Source: an uncultured Desulfobacter sp. (lineage in GTDB: Bacteria > Desulfobacterota > Desulfobacteria > Desulfobacterales > Desulfobacteraceae). From it: 64,000 nt of DNA. Shown one piece after another: positions 46,916 through 55,841 of this stretch. The stretch lies in contig NZ_OY762229.1 in NCBI RefSeq assembly GCF_963665355.1, forward strand, positions 3,534,001 to 3,598,000. Reading direction: 5' to 3'. The translations under genes and the position numbers were made by a program. Every line of letters starts with the position of its first letter. The stretch's first letter is position 1. The notes under the pieces were generated by a model that worked only from the letters and a program-made list of their open reading frames with translations, was not told the DNA's origin and made no database searches.

Positions 46916-47348
46916 TGATCACATCCTGTGTCCATTCATTTACATCTGATTCGTCAGGTTCTCCGTCTATTCGTAAGGATTCACACACAAGGGTGGCACC
47001 CAGCTTTCCCAGGCGTTCTTCAAGGGCATCCACAGCACCGCAGAAATATTGATAGGATGAATCTCCGCAACCGAATACGGCAAATTTTTTACCTGATAAC
47101 TTTATATCCCCATTCATATTCTCATAGAAAGACACAAAATCCTCCTGGAATTCGATCTCATCATCTCCCCAGGTGGAGCTTCCAAGCAGGTACAAATCAA
47201 ATGCCTCATTCAGGATATCCACATCAACATCGGCTACATTGATTATTTTCACTGTGTAATCAGCCTTGGACAGATCTCTTTTAATGGTTTCGGCCACGGA
47301 TTCGGTATTCCCAGTGGTAGATCCGAAAATGATCAGTGCAGTACTCAT
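46905..47348 (-). CDS. Flavodoxin
   Basis: 147 residues from the ATG at 47348, chosen because GGGAGGG lies just upstream; the open frame extends further without coding features. FMN-phosphate loop GSTTGNTESVAE, GSSTWGDDEIEFQEDF around the first FMN loop, and FGCGDSSYQYFCGAVDALEE around the second are all canonical for short-chain flavodoxins. It is a soluble one- or two-electron carrier that can replace ferredoxin under iron limitation. It is co-transcribed with the TPR gene. Confidence 0.94.
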   Translation of the reverse strand: MSTALIIFGSTTGNTESVAETIKRDLSKADYTVKIINVADVDVDILNEAFDLYLLGSSTWGDDEIEFQEDFVSFYENMNGDIKLSGKKFAVFGCGDSSYQYFCGAVDALEERLGKLGATLVCESLRIDGEPDESDVNEWTQDVINAA

Positions 47349-47497
47349 AAGCCCTCCCAAATTTATAGTTAGTTGGTTTCTAATTTTAGGCACGACTAAC
47401 AATAAAAGCAAAGAATAATCATGTCAAGTTGTTTTTTTATGCAGGGGATCTTTTTTAGGATGTATTTTATATGAAAGGCTGGGTAAGTTACCAAGAT

Positions 47498-47563
47498 CTT
47501 TCAAACTTTGTTGTGGGCTGAGCCCGGTAGCTGATATGTCAGGTCAGCCCATGGCTGTTGTTA
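47498..47563 (+). repeat. Dispersed intergenic repeat, copy B
   Basis: Matches copy A (1452-1519) over about 65 bp at roughly 80 percent: CTTTCAA-CTTTGTTG, GGGCTG (47515-47520), TGATATG, CAGCCC (47545-47550), then ATGGCTGTTGTTA. The hairpin arms are conserved between copies while the loop varies. It lies between gpsA and the flavodoxin gene. Confidence 0.6.
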
Positions 47564-47581
47564 GGAATGAGTTTAAATCAA

Positions 47582-47604
47582 GCTGACCGGGATAACCGGT
47601 CAGC
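47582..47604. terminator. Hairpin just after gpsA
   Basis: GCTGACCGG (47582-47590) and CCGGTCAGC (47596-47604) form a perfect 9-bp stem with a 5-base loop. On the minus strand TTGATTT follows. It lies 9 bp past the gpsA stop and is probably its terminator. Confidence 0.65.
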
Positions 47605-47612
47605 CAGAAAAA

Positions 47613-48638
47613 TCAAATAACGCCGGCCAGTTCGTGTTTCAGGGACCGGCTCATGAGCCGATTGACGGTTTCTTTCACAGGGCTGCCTTCGAACAGGACA
47701 GCATAGACTTCAGCGCAGATGGGCAGATCGACATTAAGCTTTTTTGACATGTTGTAAATGGACCGGGTGGTTTTGACTCCCTCGGCCACCATGCGCATTT
47801 CCGAAATAATTTCATCCAGGGATTTGCCCTCACCGATCTGTTTGCCAACGGTGTAATTTCTGCTCAGAAAACCTGTGCACGTCAGCAGCAGATCGCCGAC
47901 ACCGGCCAGACCGGAAAGAGTCAACGGGTCCGCACCAAGCCGGGTGCCCAGCCGGTTCATCTCCGTCAGGCCCCGGGTGATCAGGGCGGCCCTGGGATTA
48001 AGCCCCATATTCATCCCGTCACAGGCACCTGCGGCAATGGCAAATACGTTTTTCATGGCCCCGCCGATCTGGGTACCGATAATATCATGATTGACATAAA
48101 CCCGGAAATTTTGTGAAGAAAACAGATTCTGAATATATTCGGCCACCTCATTTTTTCGTGCGGCCGCAGCCACAACCGTTGGTACGCCGGCAGCAACTTC
48201 CTTGGCAAAACTTGGGCCCGAGAGCACGCCGAAATTATGATCGGGTAGAAAATCGATAATTTCAGACAGGATATCGGTCATGGTCATGTGGGTTTGATTC
48301 TCAATTCCCTTGGATGCACTGACCAGAATTGTTCCCGGGGAGACAAACGGTTTCATCTGTATGGCCACGGCGCGCATACAATGGGAAGGAACCACCATGA
48401 GCACAAGATCTTTTTTGGACACGGCTTTTTCAATGTCGTTTGTGGGTATAATCCCCGGGGGCAGTTCAAACCCCGGCAGAAAAGTTCTGTTTTCCCGGTA
48501 AAGGGTAATTTCTTCTTTCACCTCGGGTTCAAAGGCCCAATGATCCAGGGTAAATCCTTTATCCGCAAGCAGTTTGGCAAGTGCCGTTCCCCAGGCACCG
48601 GCCCCGATAACGCCGATTTTTGCATTCATAATATTCAT
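47613..48638 (-). CDS. gpsA: Glycerol-3-phosphate dehydrogenase [NAD(P)+]
   Basis: 341 residues. The N-terminal Rossmann fold has GAGAWGTALA. GAMKNVFAIAAGACDG carries the catalytic Lys region, and GLAGVGDLLLTC the C-terminal signature. It reduces dihydroxyacetone phosphate to sn-glycerol 3-phosphate for phospholipid synthesis in the cytoplasm. Two close ATGs (48638 and 48629) can serve as start. It has its own promoter and a terminator-like hairpin. Nothing unusual. Confidence 0.96.
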   Translation of the reverse strand: MNIMNAKIGVIGAGAWGTALAKLLADKGFTLDHWAFEPEVKEEITLYRENRTFLPGFELPPGIIPTNDIEKAVSKKDLVLMVVPSHCMRAVAIQMKPFVSPGTILVSASKGIENQTHMTMTDILSEIIDFLPDHNFGVLSGPSFAKEVAAGVPTVVAAAARKNEVAEYIQNLFSSQNFRVYVNHDIIGTQIGGAMKNVFAIAAGACDGMNMGLNPRAALITRGLTEMNRLGTRLGADPLTLSGLAGVGDLLLTCTGFLSRNYTVGKQIGEGKSLDEIISEMRMVAEGVKTTRSIYNMSKKLNVDLPICAEVYAVLFEGSPVKETVNRLMSRSLKHELAGVI

Positions 48639-48714
48639 ATACGGTATTTTCCTGCCCGCCCCTGGTAAGGTCGTGTCCCGGACGGACCATTAAGTCGTTA
48701 AAATCAGGTTAAAT

Positions 48715-48743
48715 CTTATATATTAATTTGCCGACAGATTCAA
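48715..48743 (-). promoter_or_regulatory. Sigma-70-type promoter of gpsA
   Basis: On the minus strand, TTGAAT (48738-48743) and TATAAG (48715-48720) are separated by 17 bases, about 77 bp before the gpsA start. Confidence 0.5.
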
Positions 48744-48771
48744 CTTCAGAACTGTTTAATTGCGCGGAACA

Positions 48772-51363
48772 CTAGATTATTTCTGCATTTTTACATGCCA
48801 CCCATCCCACCTTGTCCTTGGCAAAGCGGATTTTTATATAATTGTCTTTTTTCTCCAGAACCTGAACCCTGGTTCCGGCATGCAGGTCAAACAAAAGCGT
48901 GGCGTTATCCATGGTCCCGGAACGAATGTCTGCCTGGTCTGCAACAATAACGGCCTTTACATTGGCGTTGATCCGGTTGTATTCAAGGCCCGAAGCCATT
49001 GTTGTACAGACAAAAAGAAAAAAAAATAGAATGCCGGTGCCTGAAAAAATCTGTCTTCCCCTGGCCTTTTGAACCGTTGCCCAGATAAAAAAGCCAAAGG
49101 AGAGTGAGATGGAGGCATATTGCAGCCATTTTAAAGAAACCAGCCCCTGCCAGAAATAGAGAATACTGGAAAAGGAAAACCCCGACTCTTTTTTATCCTT
49201 TAAAAGGCTTTGGGCATAGTCCAGGTTAAATTTTAAATCCGGATCCGAGGGGGCAAGTTTTTTTGCCCGTTCATACCAGAGAATGGCCCGGCCAAGATCC
49301 TTGCTTTTCAGGTATGCATTGCCGATATTGTAAAACAGATCCGGGTTATTCACTTCGTTTTGGGCAATGGACTCAAACTGTGCCGCAGCATCCGCATAAT
49401 TCCCGGCCTTGTAGGCGCGCACGGCATCCACAAACACACCGGCTTTGTCTTTTACGGGGTGGACCTGTACCGGGGGATTGGTGCCGGGAATATCCTGGGC
49501 CGCCAGCCCCGTACCCTGGAACATAAACATGTACAGCCCCACGCAAAGCACAACCATAAGTGTACGGAGCAGGGTGGTCACCTGGGAAAGACAGTTCCGG
49601 GCGGTTGTCTCATCCATCGGCCTTCCGCCGAAACGGGCTGCATCCATGGTATCCATCAATCCGGTGACCTTACTTACGGTCTCCTGAGCCTGTCCGCAGC
49701 GGGACAAGATCTGTCGTACCTCGTCCCGGGTCAGACTTTCTCCCCCTTTGCCCCCTCTGGCCAGAACCGCATAGGTGAGTGCTGACGAAAGTCCCGGCAG
49801 AAACCCGGGATGGTCAGTTGGGGTTTTACGGGCTTTTTTCAGGTAGTCCCATGCTTTCTCCCGGTATTGCTCTTTTAGTGGTTTTTCCCTGGTCCCCAGG
49901 CGCATGGCCGTGCTCGCCGCACCAAACCCCAATGCCGGCAGGCAGACCAGAAAGGCAAACCAGACCATGGAAAGGCTGGGCTGGGAATGGATACTTGATA
50001 TGCTTTCTTTGATATCCAGAATATCCCGGTTCTGCAGCTTTACCTCGGATTTTTTTACTCTTGCCGCCACCTGCGTTCCTGCATCCGTATTGGCGGCAGG
50101 CGATGCGTTCACCAGGGTCGCAGGTCCACCCGGCTGGACATCAAGGGTTAAGGGATCTGTGATGACGGTTTTATATGTTTTTGAATCCGTATCAAAAAAG
50201 ACCAGGCTGAATCCTGGAATAACCGCTTTTCCCGGTATAGAGGCCACCAGGGCCTGCTTGAATATTTTATGGCCCTCAAATCCCTGTTCAGTAACCTGTA
50301 CATCCTGGGCCGGGGTATCCTCATACACCTTGAATCTTTTCGTATCCAGGTTTAGAGCAGGCAAAGCCGCATCCATTATATTGCCCGTACCTTTGATAAT
50401 AACGGTCAATGTGGCGGATTCCCCTGTTTTTACACTGTTTCGGTCCAGCCCGCTGGACATGGAAAATTTTCCCACAAGGCCTGAAAAAGGCTGATCTCCC
50501 TGGTACCCAGGCAATGGGGAAACCTTCAAATCCACAGAATTGGACACCACACGCACAGATTTTGCCGGTGCCGCATCAAAAAGGGAATCCCGGAAAAACG
50601 AATCATTGAACAGGGAATTAAATGAATCCCGCTGTCTGGCCCGCTGCATGGGTACCTGGGCCACAAAAACAGCCGGGGAAATGGCAAACTGCCCGGGGGC
50701 GTCCGCCTGGACCAGGTACTTTGTTTCGTTCACCATATAGGTCCGGCCGTTGATGGTGCGGGTGTACTTTGACCAGTCCGTCAACTGCTTGGCTGTTAGA
50801 CCCTCAAACCGGGGAGGATCAAATGACGCGCCCCTGATCTGTTTTGCCACACACAGCTTCAGGGTGTAGACAGCCTGTTGCCCCGGAACGATTCCGTCAC
50901 TGCTCAGGGATGCCTGGGCAAAAAAATCGCCCTTGTCGTCATTGGTCTGTGCCGGGGATTCCGACACCAGGATTTTGATCTCCCGGGTCAAAACGGATTC
51001 GCCGTCCCGGACACAGGGAATGGGGGGAACAGTCAGTTCTCCGGTTTTAAGGGGAACCAGCATATACCGGTATATGACCTTATGGCTCCAGGTTCCGTTG
51101 ATGTAACTTCTGTTGGACTGGGTACCGGCGGGATTCACCTGGAACCCGGTGATGCAGGAGGTATCCACGTCAGCTTCGCCGCCGTCCACAATCACCTGGA
51201 GTGATACAACATCCTGGGGCGAAATATGGGTTTGGTCCACCTGGGCTGTGGCGGTAAACGCAAATGCTGTGCAGGGCAGGCACAAGAGCAGTGTTGCAAT
51301 GGCCCAGCCTGCCGCATGAAGATAGATTCGTTTTGTGATGGTGAAGTTACCAGTCTTTATCAT
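48772..51363 (-). CDS. batD: BatD-BatE fusion protein
   Basis: 863 residues. A signal peptide (about 1-36) precedes a BatD-type extracytoplasmic region (about 37-465) with several Ig-like segments. It then has a membrane helix near 470-490, a cytoplasmic helical stretch, and another helix near 605-625. The second half is BatE-like: TPR repeats at about 640-725 (PDLFYNIGNAYLKSKDLGRA), two helices near 745-800, and a C-terminal SH3b domain (ADQADIRSGTMDNATLLFDL). BatD and BatE are separate genes in most bacteria. Bat proteins act with MoxR ATPases at the envelope and were linked to aerotolerance; their exact role is unsettled. The start overlaps the upstream BatB-BatC gene by 17 bp. Confidence 0.82.
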   Translation of the reverse strand: MIKTGNFTITKRIYLHAAGWAIATLLLCLPCTAFAFTATAQVDQTHISPQDVVSLQVIVDGGEADVDTSCITGFQVNPAGTQSNRSYINGTWSHKVIYRYMLVPLKTGELTVPPIPCVRDGESVLTREIKILVSESPAQTNDDKGDFFAQASLSSDGIVPGQQAVYTLKLCVAKQIRGASFDPPRFEGLTAKQLTDWSKYTRTINGRTYMVNETKYLVQADAPGQFAISPAVFVAQVPMQRARQRDSFNSLFNDSFFRDSLFDAAPAKSVRVVSNSVDLKVSPLPGYQGDQPFSGLVGKFSMSSGLDRNSVKTGESATLTVIIKGTGNIMDAALPALNLDTKRFKVYEDTPAQDVQVTEQGFEGHKIFKQALVASIPGKAVIPGFSLVFFDTDSKTYKTVITDPLTLDVQPGGPATLVNASPAANTDAGTQVAARVKKSEVKLQNRDILDIKESISSIHSQPSLSMVWFAFLVCLPALGFGAASTAMRLGTREKPLKEQYREKAWDYLKKARKTPTDHPGFLPGLSSALTYAVLARGGKGGESLTRDEVRQILSRCGQAQETVSKVTGLMDTMDAARFGGRPMDETTARNCLSQVTTLLRTLMVVLCVGLYMFMFQGTGLAAQDIPGTNPPVQVHPVKDKAGVFVDAVRAYKAGNYADAAAQFESIAQNEVNNPDLFYNIGNAYLKSKDLGRAILWYERAKKLAPSDPDLKFNLDYAQSLLKDKKESGFSFSSILYFWQGLVSLKWLQYASISLSFGFFIWATVQKARGRQIFSGTGILFFFLFVCTTMASGLEYNRINANVKAVIVADQADIRSGTMDNATLLFDLHAGTRVQVLEKKDNYIKIRFAKDKVGWVACKNAEII

Positions 51364-53308
51364 TGTTCCATGCTCCGGTTTGGGGAATCAGGGCCATGCC
51401 GGGTTTGTCCTCCAGGCGGTTGAGGCGGTTTTCAAGCATTTTTGATTGTGGTTGGGTCATGCCCTGTTGCCCCTGCTCTGCTTTTTCCGCCCGGGCGGCC
51501 TGGGCCTGGGAATTTTCTGCAGATTTTTGCTGTTGCTGGTCTGCCTCGTTCTGATCTGGCCCGTTCTGGCTTGCCTGGGCCTGACCGGGGGCCGGGGAAT
51601 TGTTGTCAGGGTTATTCTGATGACTTTGCTCTGCCTGGCTTTTTTGTTCCTGTTTTGGGGCCTGGCCTTGCTGGTCCTTGCTGTCCTGGTGGTTCTGATC
51701 CCCTTGTTTTTTATCCTTTTGGGATTTATCCTTTGGATCCTGATCCCCCTGGTTCTTGTTCTGGGTGTCTTTATTCTGTTTGCCCTGATCTTTGTCCTGA
51801 TCTTTGTTTTGATCCTTGCCCTGATCCTGATCCTTATTCTGCTGATCCTGCTTCTGTTTTTGATCCTCTAACTTTTTTTTTACAAATTCAAGATTGTCTT
51901 TGGCCTGGGCATCCTCGGGAAATTCCTTGAGCAGATTCTGGTAATCCTCAATGGCCTTGTCCAGATGGTTTTGACGGAAACGGGTGTTGGCAAGATTATA
52001 CATGGCATTGTGTTTAAGTTCTTTGTCCTTTGCCGTCACCGCCTGGGCAAAGTTGGATTCCGCCAGGTCATATTCACCGGAAGCATAGGCTGCGGCGCCA
52101 ATATTATAATAAAGACGCGGGTCATCGGGATTTTCAAGCTGGGCATCGATAAAATGCTTTTTAGCCTCCTGGTACTGCTTATTTTCCCAGGCCTTCATGC
52201 CCTGTTTTACCGGGGAGGTCCATAAATCTGCTCTGGCAAGTCCCGGAGTCATAAGCCCCATGGCAATGGCCAGACAGATCAGAGATCGTCCGCCCTTGAC
52301 ACCGCGTTTCCGGCCAGGCCCCTGGGGGAAGCAAGTTTCGGCGAGCAGCAGCAGGACACAGGGCAGCAAGGCCCACTGAAACCGGTTTTCCCAGACCTTT
52401 TTGCGGCCCTGGGTCAGTTCCTTGCGCTCCATGGTGCCCAGGATATCCCCGGAATAGATCTGTTCAAGGTCCATGTCCCCGGCCACGGACCGCACATACC
52501 GGCCTGAAGTCATGGACGTAATTTTTTGAAGCATGGCTTCATCCACTTTTGACAAAATGATATTTCCCGCCGCATCTTTTTTAAAGCCTCCGCCCTTGGC
52601 CGGAATGGGGGCTCCTGCCGGATCACCGACCCCGATGGCGAAAATGCGGATTTTTTCCTTGGCAAATTTTTCCAGCATTTTGGTCAGGGCCGCTTCGTCA
52701 CCGGATGTATCCTCACCGTCGGTAATAAGAATGATGGCTTTTCCCGCAGTGGAGGAAGGATCAAATCCGTTGTAACAGGTTCCGAGGGCTGCGGTCAAAT
52801 CCGTTCCACCCACAGGCAGATAATCAGGGGTCAGGGCATCAAGAAAAATTCCGAATGCGTTATAATCAAGGGTTAACGGGCATTGCAGCACGGCTGCACC
52901 GGAAAAGGCCACAAGTCCTGCCCGGTCAGAATGCATCAGGCGGGTCAGGTCAATAATCTCCCTTTTGGCCCGGGTCAGCCGCGTGGGAGAGACATCCTGG
53001 GCCAGCATACTGCGGGAGCAGTCCAGGGCAATCATGATATCCACCCCCTTTTGGGTGGTTTTTTCCCAGCGGTATCCGGCCAGGGGGCCTGCCAGGGCCA
53101 ACACGGCAAATCCTGAGCCAAGGAGAGCCAAAGCCATTTTGATCCATTTGGGGCCATGGGAGAAACCGGGCAGGATATGATCCAGCATGGGCGCTTCGGC
53201 ATACCGGGCAAGGATTTTTTTGTGCCGAAAAATTGCATACACCAGCAATCCTGCCAGAGGCAGAAGTCCCCACAGAAAAAACAGAATATTGGGATGGTCA
53301 AATTTCAT
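51347..53308 (-). CDS. batB: BatB-BatC fusion: VWA domain, TPR, and Q/D/K-rich tail
   Basis: 653 residues. Two N-terminal helices (about 8-27 and 58-76) precede a von Willebrand A domain (about 88-300). It has an intact MIDAS motif (DCSRS in ALDCSRSMLAQD) and TDGEDTSGDE. Two more helices follow near 315-365. TPR repeats lie at about 385-490 (YYNIGAAAYASGEYDLAESN, then MYNLANTRFRQNHLDKAIED). Residues about 490-625 are an extremely hydrophilic tract of Q, D, K and N with dense DQ/KDQ words. The short tail (about 625-653) is ordinary. BatC TPR proteins are usually separate and also have acidic/Gln-rich tails. It lies 21 bp after BatA. Confidence 0.85.
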   Translation of the reverse strand: MKFDHPNILFFLWGLLPLAGLLVYAIFRHKKILARYAEAPMLDHILPGFSHGPKWIKMALALLGSGFAVLALAGPLAGYRWEKTTQKGVDIMIALDCSRSMLAQDVSPTRLTRAKREIIDLTRLMHSDRAGLVAFSGAAVLQCPLTLDYNAFGIFLDALTPDYLPVGGTDLTAALGTCYNGFDPSSTAGKAIILITDGEDTSGDEAALTKMLEKFAKEKIRIFAIGVGDPAGAPIPAKGGGFKKDAAGNIILSKVDEAMLQKITSMTSGRYVRSVAGDMDLEQIYSGDILGTMERKELTQGRKKVWENRFQWALLPCVLLLLAETCFPQGPGRKRGVKGGRSLICLAIAMGLMTPGLARADLWTSPVKQGMKAWENKQYQEAKKHFIDAQLENPDDPRLYYNIGAAAYASGEYDLAESNFAQAVTAKDKELKHNAMYNLANTRFRQNHLDKAIEDYQNLLKEFPEDAQAKDNLEFVKKKLEDQKQKQDQQNKDQDQGKDQNKDQDKDQGKQNKDTQNKNQGDQDPKDKSQKDKKQGDQNHQDSKDQQGQAPKQEQKSQAEQSHQNNPDNNSPAPGQAQASQNGPDQNEADQQQQKSAENSQAQAARAEKAEQGQQGMTQPQSKMLENRLNRLEDKPGMALIPQTGAWNNDKDW

Positions 53309-53329
53309 ATGTGTATCCTTATTAACCCT

Positions 53330-54364
53330 TTAAGGCAGCTCCAGAAGTCTTGTACTGCCAAGGACAAGGCAAGCAAGGTAGAGCAAAAGCCCCGGTATCA
53401 GGAACATGGTATAAAGTTCCCTGTAATCCACCCATTTATCCACCTTGACCTTTGTCTTTTCCATGGAATCAATCATTTTATAAATGGAGGTAAGAGTGTC
53501 GGTGTCCTTGGCCTTAAAAAAGGTGCCCCCGGTCTGACTGGCAATGGAATCAAGGGCCTCCCAGTCCATATCCACCTGACGGTACACATATTGTTTGCCA
53601 AAAAGAGGGGAGTTCACAAGAAAAGGCACCTTGCCCCTGGACCCTACGCCAATGGTGTGTATTTTTATCTTTCTTTGGGCCGCAATCTTGGCCGCCTCCT
53701 GCCAGGAGAGTTCTCCGGCATTACTTTTGCCGTCGGTGAGCAGGATAATAATGTTGGATTTGGACGGGATATCTTCCAGGCGTTTCAGGGAAATGCCGAT
53801 GGCATCGCCAATGGCGGTATTGGGTCCGGCTGCCCCGATCTTGAGATGATCGAGCATGAAGGCGATGGTATTGTAGTCCCGGGTCAGCGGCACCTGGGTA
53901 AAGGCATTTGTCCCGAACACCACAAGGCCGATGCGGTCTCCGTCCCTTTTCATTATAAAGTCGGAGACCACTGACTTGACCGCGTCAAGTCGGGTGACAA
54001 TCTTGCCGTCGCTTTTAAAATCAAGGGCTTCCATGGACCCGGACAGGTCCAGGGCTAGAATAATATTCACCCCTTCGGTATCCACATTGATCTTGCGCTC
54101 TCCGGCCTGGGGCCGGGCAAGGGCAATAAGCATAAGGCTTAGAGCCAGGACCTTTGCCAGGGGCATGAGACGGGCCGCCATTACAGCGAAACTGAAAGGT
54201 ACCCGGGACGTTCCTGTCAGGCTTGACACGCGGATACTGTGGCCGGATGGTTGGGGAAGCCATTTAAATGAATGCCGTCTGGTGTTTCTGGCCCAATGGA
54301 TCAGAAGCCAGAGCCAGGGCAGGGCAAGCAACAGCAGAAACCAGGGGGAAGCAAATCGAAACAT
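53330..54364 (-). CDS. batA: BatA, VWA-domain membrane protein
   Basis: 344 residues. N-terminal helices (about 5-24 and 60-82) precede a VWA domain (about 90-285) with MIDAS residues in ALDLSGSMEALD, TDGKSNAGELSW, and AQRKIKIHTIGVG. A C-terminal helix lies at about 318-336. Metal-dependent protein binding at the inner membrane is expected. The ATG overlaps the stop of the DUF4381 gene (ATGA), so translation is coupled. Confidence 0.9.
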   Translation of the reverse strand: MFRFASPWFLLLLALPWLWLLIHWARNTRRHSFKWLPQPSGHSIRVSSLTGTSRVPFSFAVMAARLMPLAKVLALSLMLIALARPQAGERKINVDTEGVNIILALDLSGSMEALDFKSDGKIVTRLDAVKSVVSDFIMKRDGDRIGLVVFGTNAFTQVPLTRDYNTIAFMLDHLKIGAAGPNTAIGDAIGISLKRLEDIPSKSNIIILLTDGKSNAGELSWQEAAKIAAQRKIKIHTIGVGSRGKVPFLVNSPLFGKQYVYRQVDMDWEALDSIASQTGGTFFKAKDTDTLTSIYKMIDSMEKTKVKVDKWVDYRELYTMFLIPGLLLYLACLVLGSTRLLELP

Positions 54365-54927
54365 CAGGCAACCTCCGTGTTTTCTTTGGCTGTCGCATCC
54401 GTTATAATCTGCTCGATACGGGACACAAGACCGCCGGCAAGGGCCAGATCCTGCTGCATACGTTGGGCGTCCAGGGCTTTCTGGGCATCCCGGGGCATGT
54501 AGCGGATGGGATCACACTGGTCCTGGAACCGGATCAATTCCGTTTTTATCCCTGGATCCAGATAGTTGAAATCTTTTACGGCCCTGGCCATCTCCTGGGA
54601 AGTCATTTCGGAACAATTGATTTTAAACGTGCCTGAAACAAAGGTTTTCACAATACGGCCCAGTTCAAAATAAAAAATTTTGGCATCGGTGCCGAAACCC
54701 GCCATGCATCGTTCCAGATCCCGAACTGCTGTTTCGTAAGGGGAAAGCAGCGGAAGGGCTATGGTTTCCTCTATTTTGTTTTTTCTTTTTTTTAGCCAGT
54801 ACCGGACAAGCAGGATAATTATCCCACCAAGTACAAGAGCCCCCACACCCCAGACAAGGCCCCGGATCAGCAACGGATCCACGCCTGTCATCACCGGAGG
54901 CCGTATGTCATGAATATCTTCAAGCAT
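54364..54927 (-). CDS. DUF4381-type membrane protein of the Bat operon
   Basis: 187 residues. The family marker IHDIRPPVMTGVDPLLIRG lies near the N-terminus (residues 4-23). One membrane helix (about 25-47) is followed by a soluble helical domain. It is typical of the small protein encoded between DUF58 and BatA in MoxR operons. Its function is unknown. The start overlaps the DUF58 stop and the end overlaps the BatA start, both by ATGA-type overlaps. Confidence 0.85.
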   Translation of the reverse strand: MLEDIHDIRPPVMTGVDPLLIRGLVWGVGALVLGGIIILLVRYWLKKRKNKIEETIALPLLSPYETAVRDLERCMAGFGTDAKIFYFELGRIVKTFVSGTFKINCSEMTSQEMARAVKDFNYLDPGIKTELIRFQDQCDPIRYMPRDAQKALDAQRMQQDLALAGGLVSRIEQIITDATAKENTEVA

Positions 54928-55802
54928 TATCTTCTGCTCTCCCGAAGCATGAAATACCGGGTCAATACGTCTGATACCGTGTCGGCAGTGGTGACATCCA
55001 CAAGATCCACCCGGGCTTTGGAAAACACCGATTCCGTCAGGGTATGGATTTTTTTGCGTTCATCCGTATACCATTGCCGCATTTTTTTGCTGCCTGCATC
55101 CATAAGCGTCTCTTCCCCGGTCTCAAAATCCCTTACTCTCACTATACCGGCCATGGGCAGGTGAAAGGCCCCTTCATCAAACACACGCATTCCCACCACC
55201 TCGTGACGCCTGTTTAACAGGCGCAGGCTTTTTTCGTACTGGGGTGAAAGATAATCGGAAATCACAAAGGCAAAACTTCGTTTTTTGCTGATTCTGGCCA
55301 TGAAATCCAGGGCACAGGCGATATCCGTGCCCACCCCTTTCGGCTCAAAGGTGAATATCTCCTTGATTACCCGCCAGACATGGGCAGAGCCCTTCTTGGG
55401 AGGGATATACTTTTCCACCTGGTCCGTGAAAAAAATCACGCCGACCTTGTCATTGTTTTTAATGGCGTTAAATGCCAGAACCGATGCCAGTTCGGCCACC
55501 TTTTCAAGTTTTCGCCCCGAATGGGTGCCGAAATTCAAAGACGCGCTCATGTCAATGAGCAGCATGACAATGGATTCGCGCTCCTCCCGGAACAACTTGA
55601 CAAATACCTTGCCCGTGCGCGCCGACACATTCCAGTCTATGGCCTTGACATCGTCGCCGGGGGCGTACTCGCGCACCTCTTCGAATTCAATACCCGAACC
55701 TTTAAACACAGACCTGTACTGTCCGGCCATCAGGGTGTTGACGGTTTTTCGGGATTTTATATGAATCTGCTTGATTTTTTTTATGATATGGGCAGGAATC
55801 AT
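54927..55802 (-). CDS. DUF58-domain protein (VWA-like)
   Basis: 291 residues, soluble. The DUF58 signature FKGSGIEFEEVREYAPGDD and IDWNVSARTGKVFVK lie at about 32-70. A VWA-like region follows with a MIDAS-type DMSAS (about 84-88). DUF58 proteins nearly always accompany MoxR ATPases and are thought to be their partners or substrates. It is second in the operon, 39 bp after moxR. Confidence 0.92.
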   Translation of the reverse strand: MIPAHIIKKIKQIHIKSRKTVNTLMAGQYRSVFKGSGIEFEEVREYAPGDDVKAIDWNVSARTGKVFVKLFREERESIVMLLIDMSASLNFGTHSGRKLEKVAELASVLAFNAIKNNDKVGVIFFTDQVEKYIPPKKGSAHVWRVIKEIFTFEPKGVGTDIACALDFMARISKKRSFAFVISDYLSPQYEKSLRLLNRRHEVVGMRVFDEGAFHLPMAGIVRVRDFETGEETLMDAGSKKMRQWYTDERKKIHTLTESVFSKARVDLVDVTTADTVSDVLTRYFMLRESRR

Positions 55803-55841
55803 TTCATGATCACCTGTAACTTAATTTGTATGATACTTTTT

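Noticed and set aside
51442-51930. Long plus-strand reading frames (141 and 162 codons) opposite the BatB-BatC gene
   Set aside because: They are the complement of the Q/D/K-rich tract, which reads as Leu/Ile/Val/Phe on the other strand. No ribosome site or family feature.
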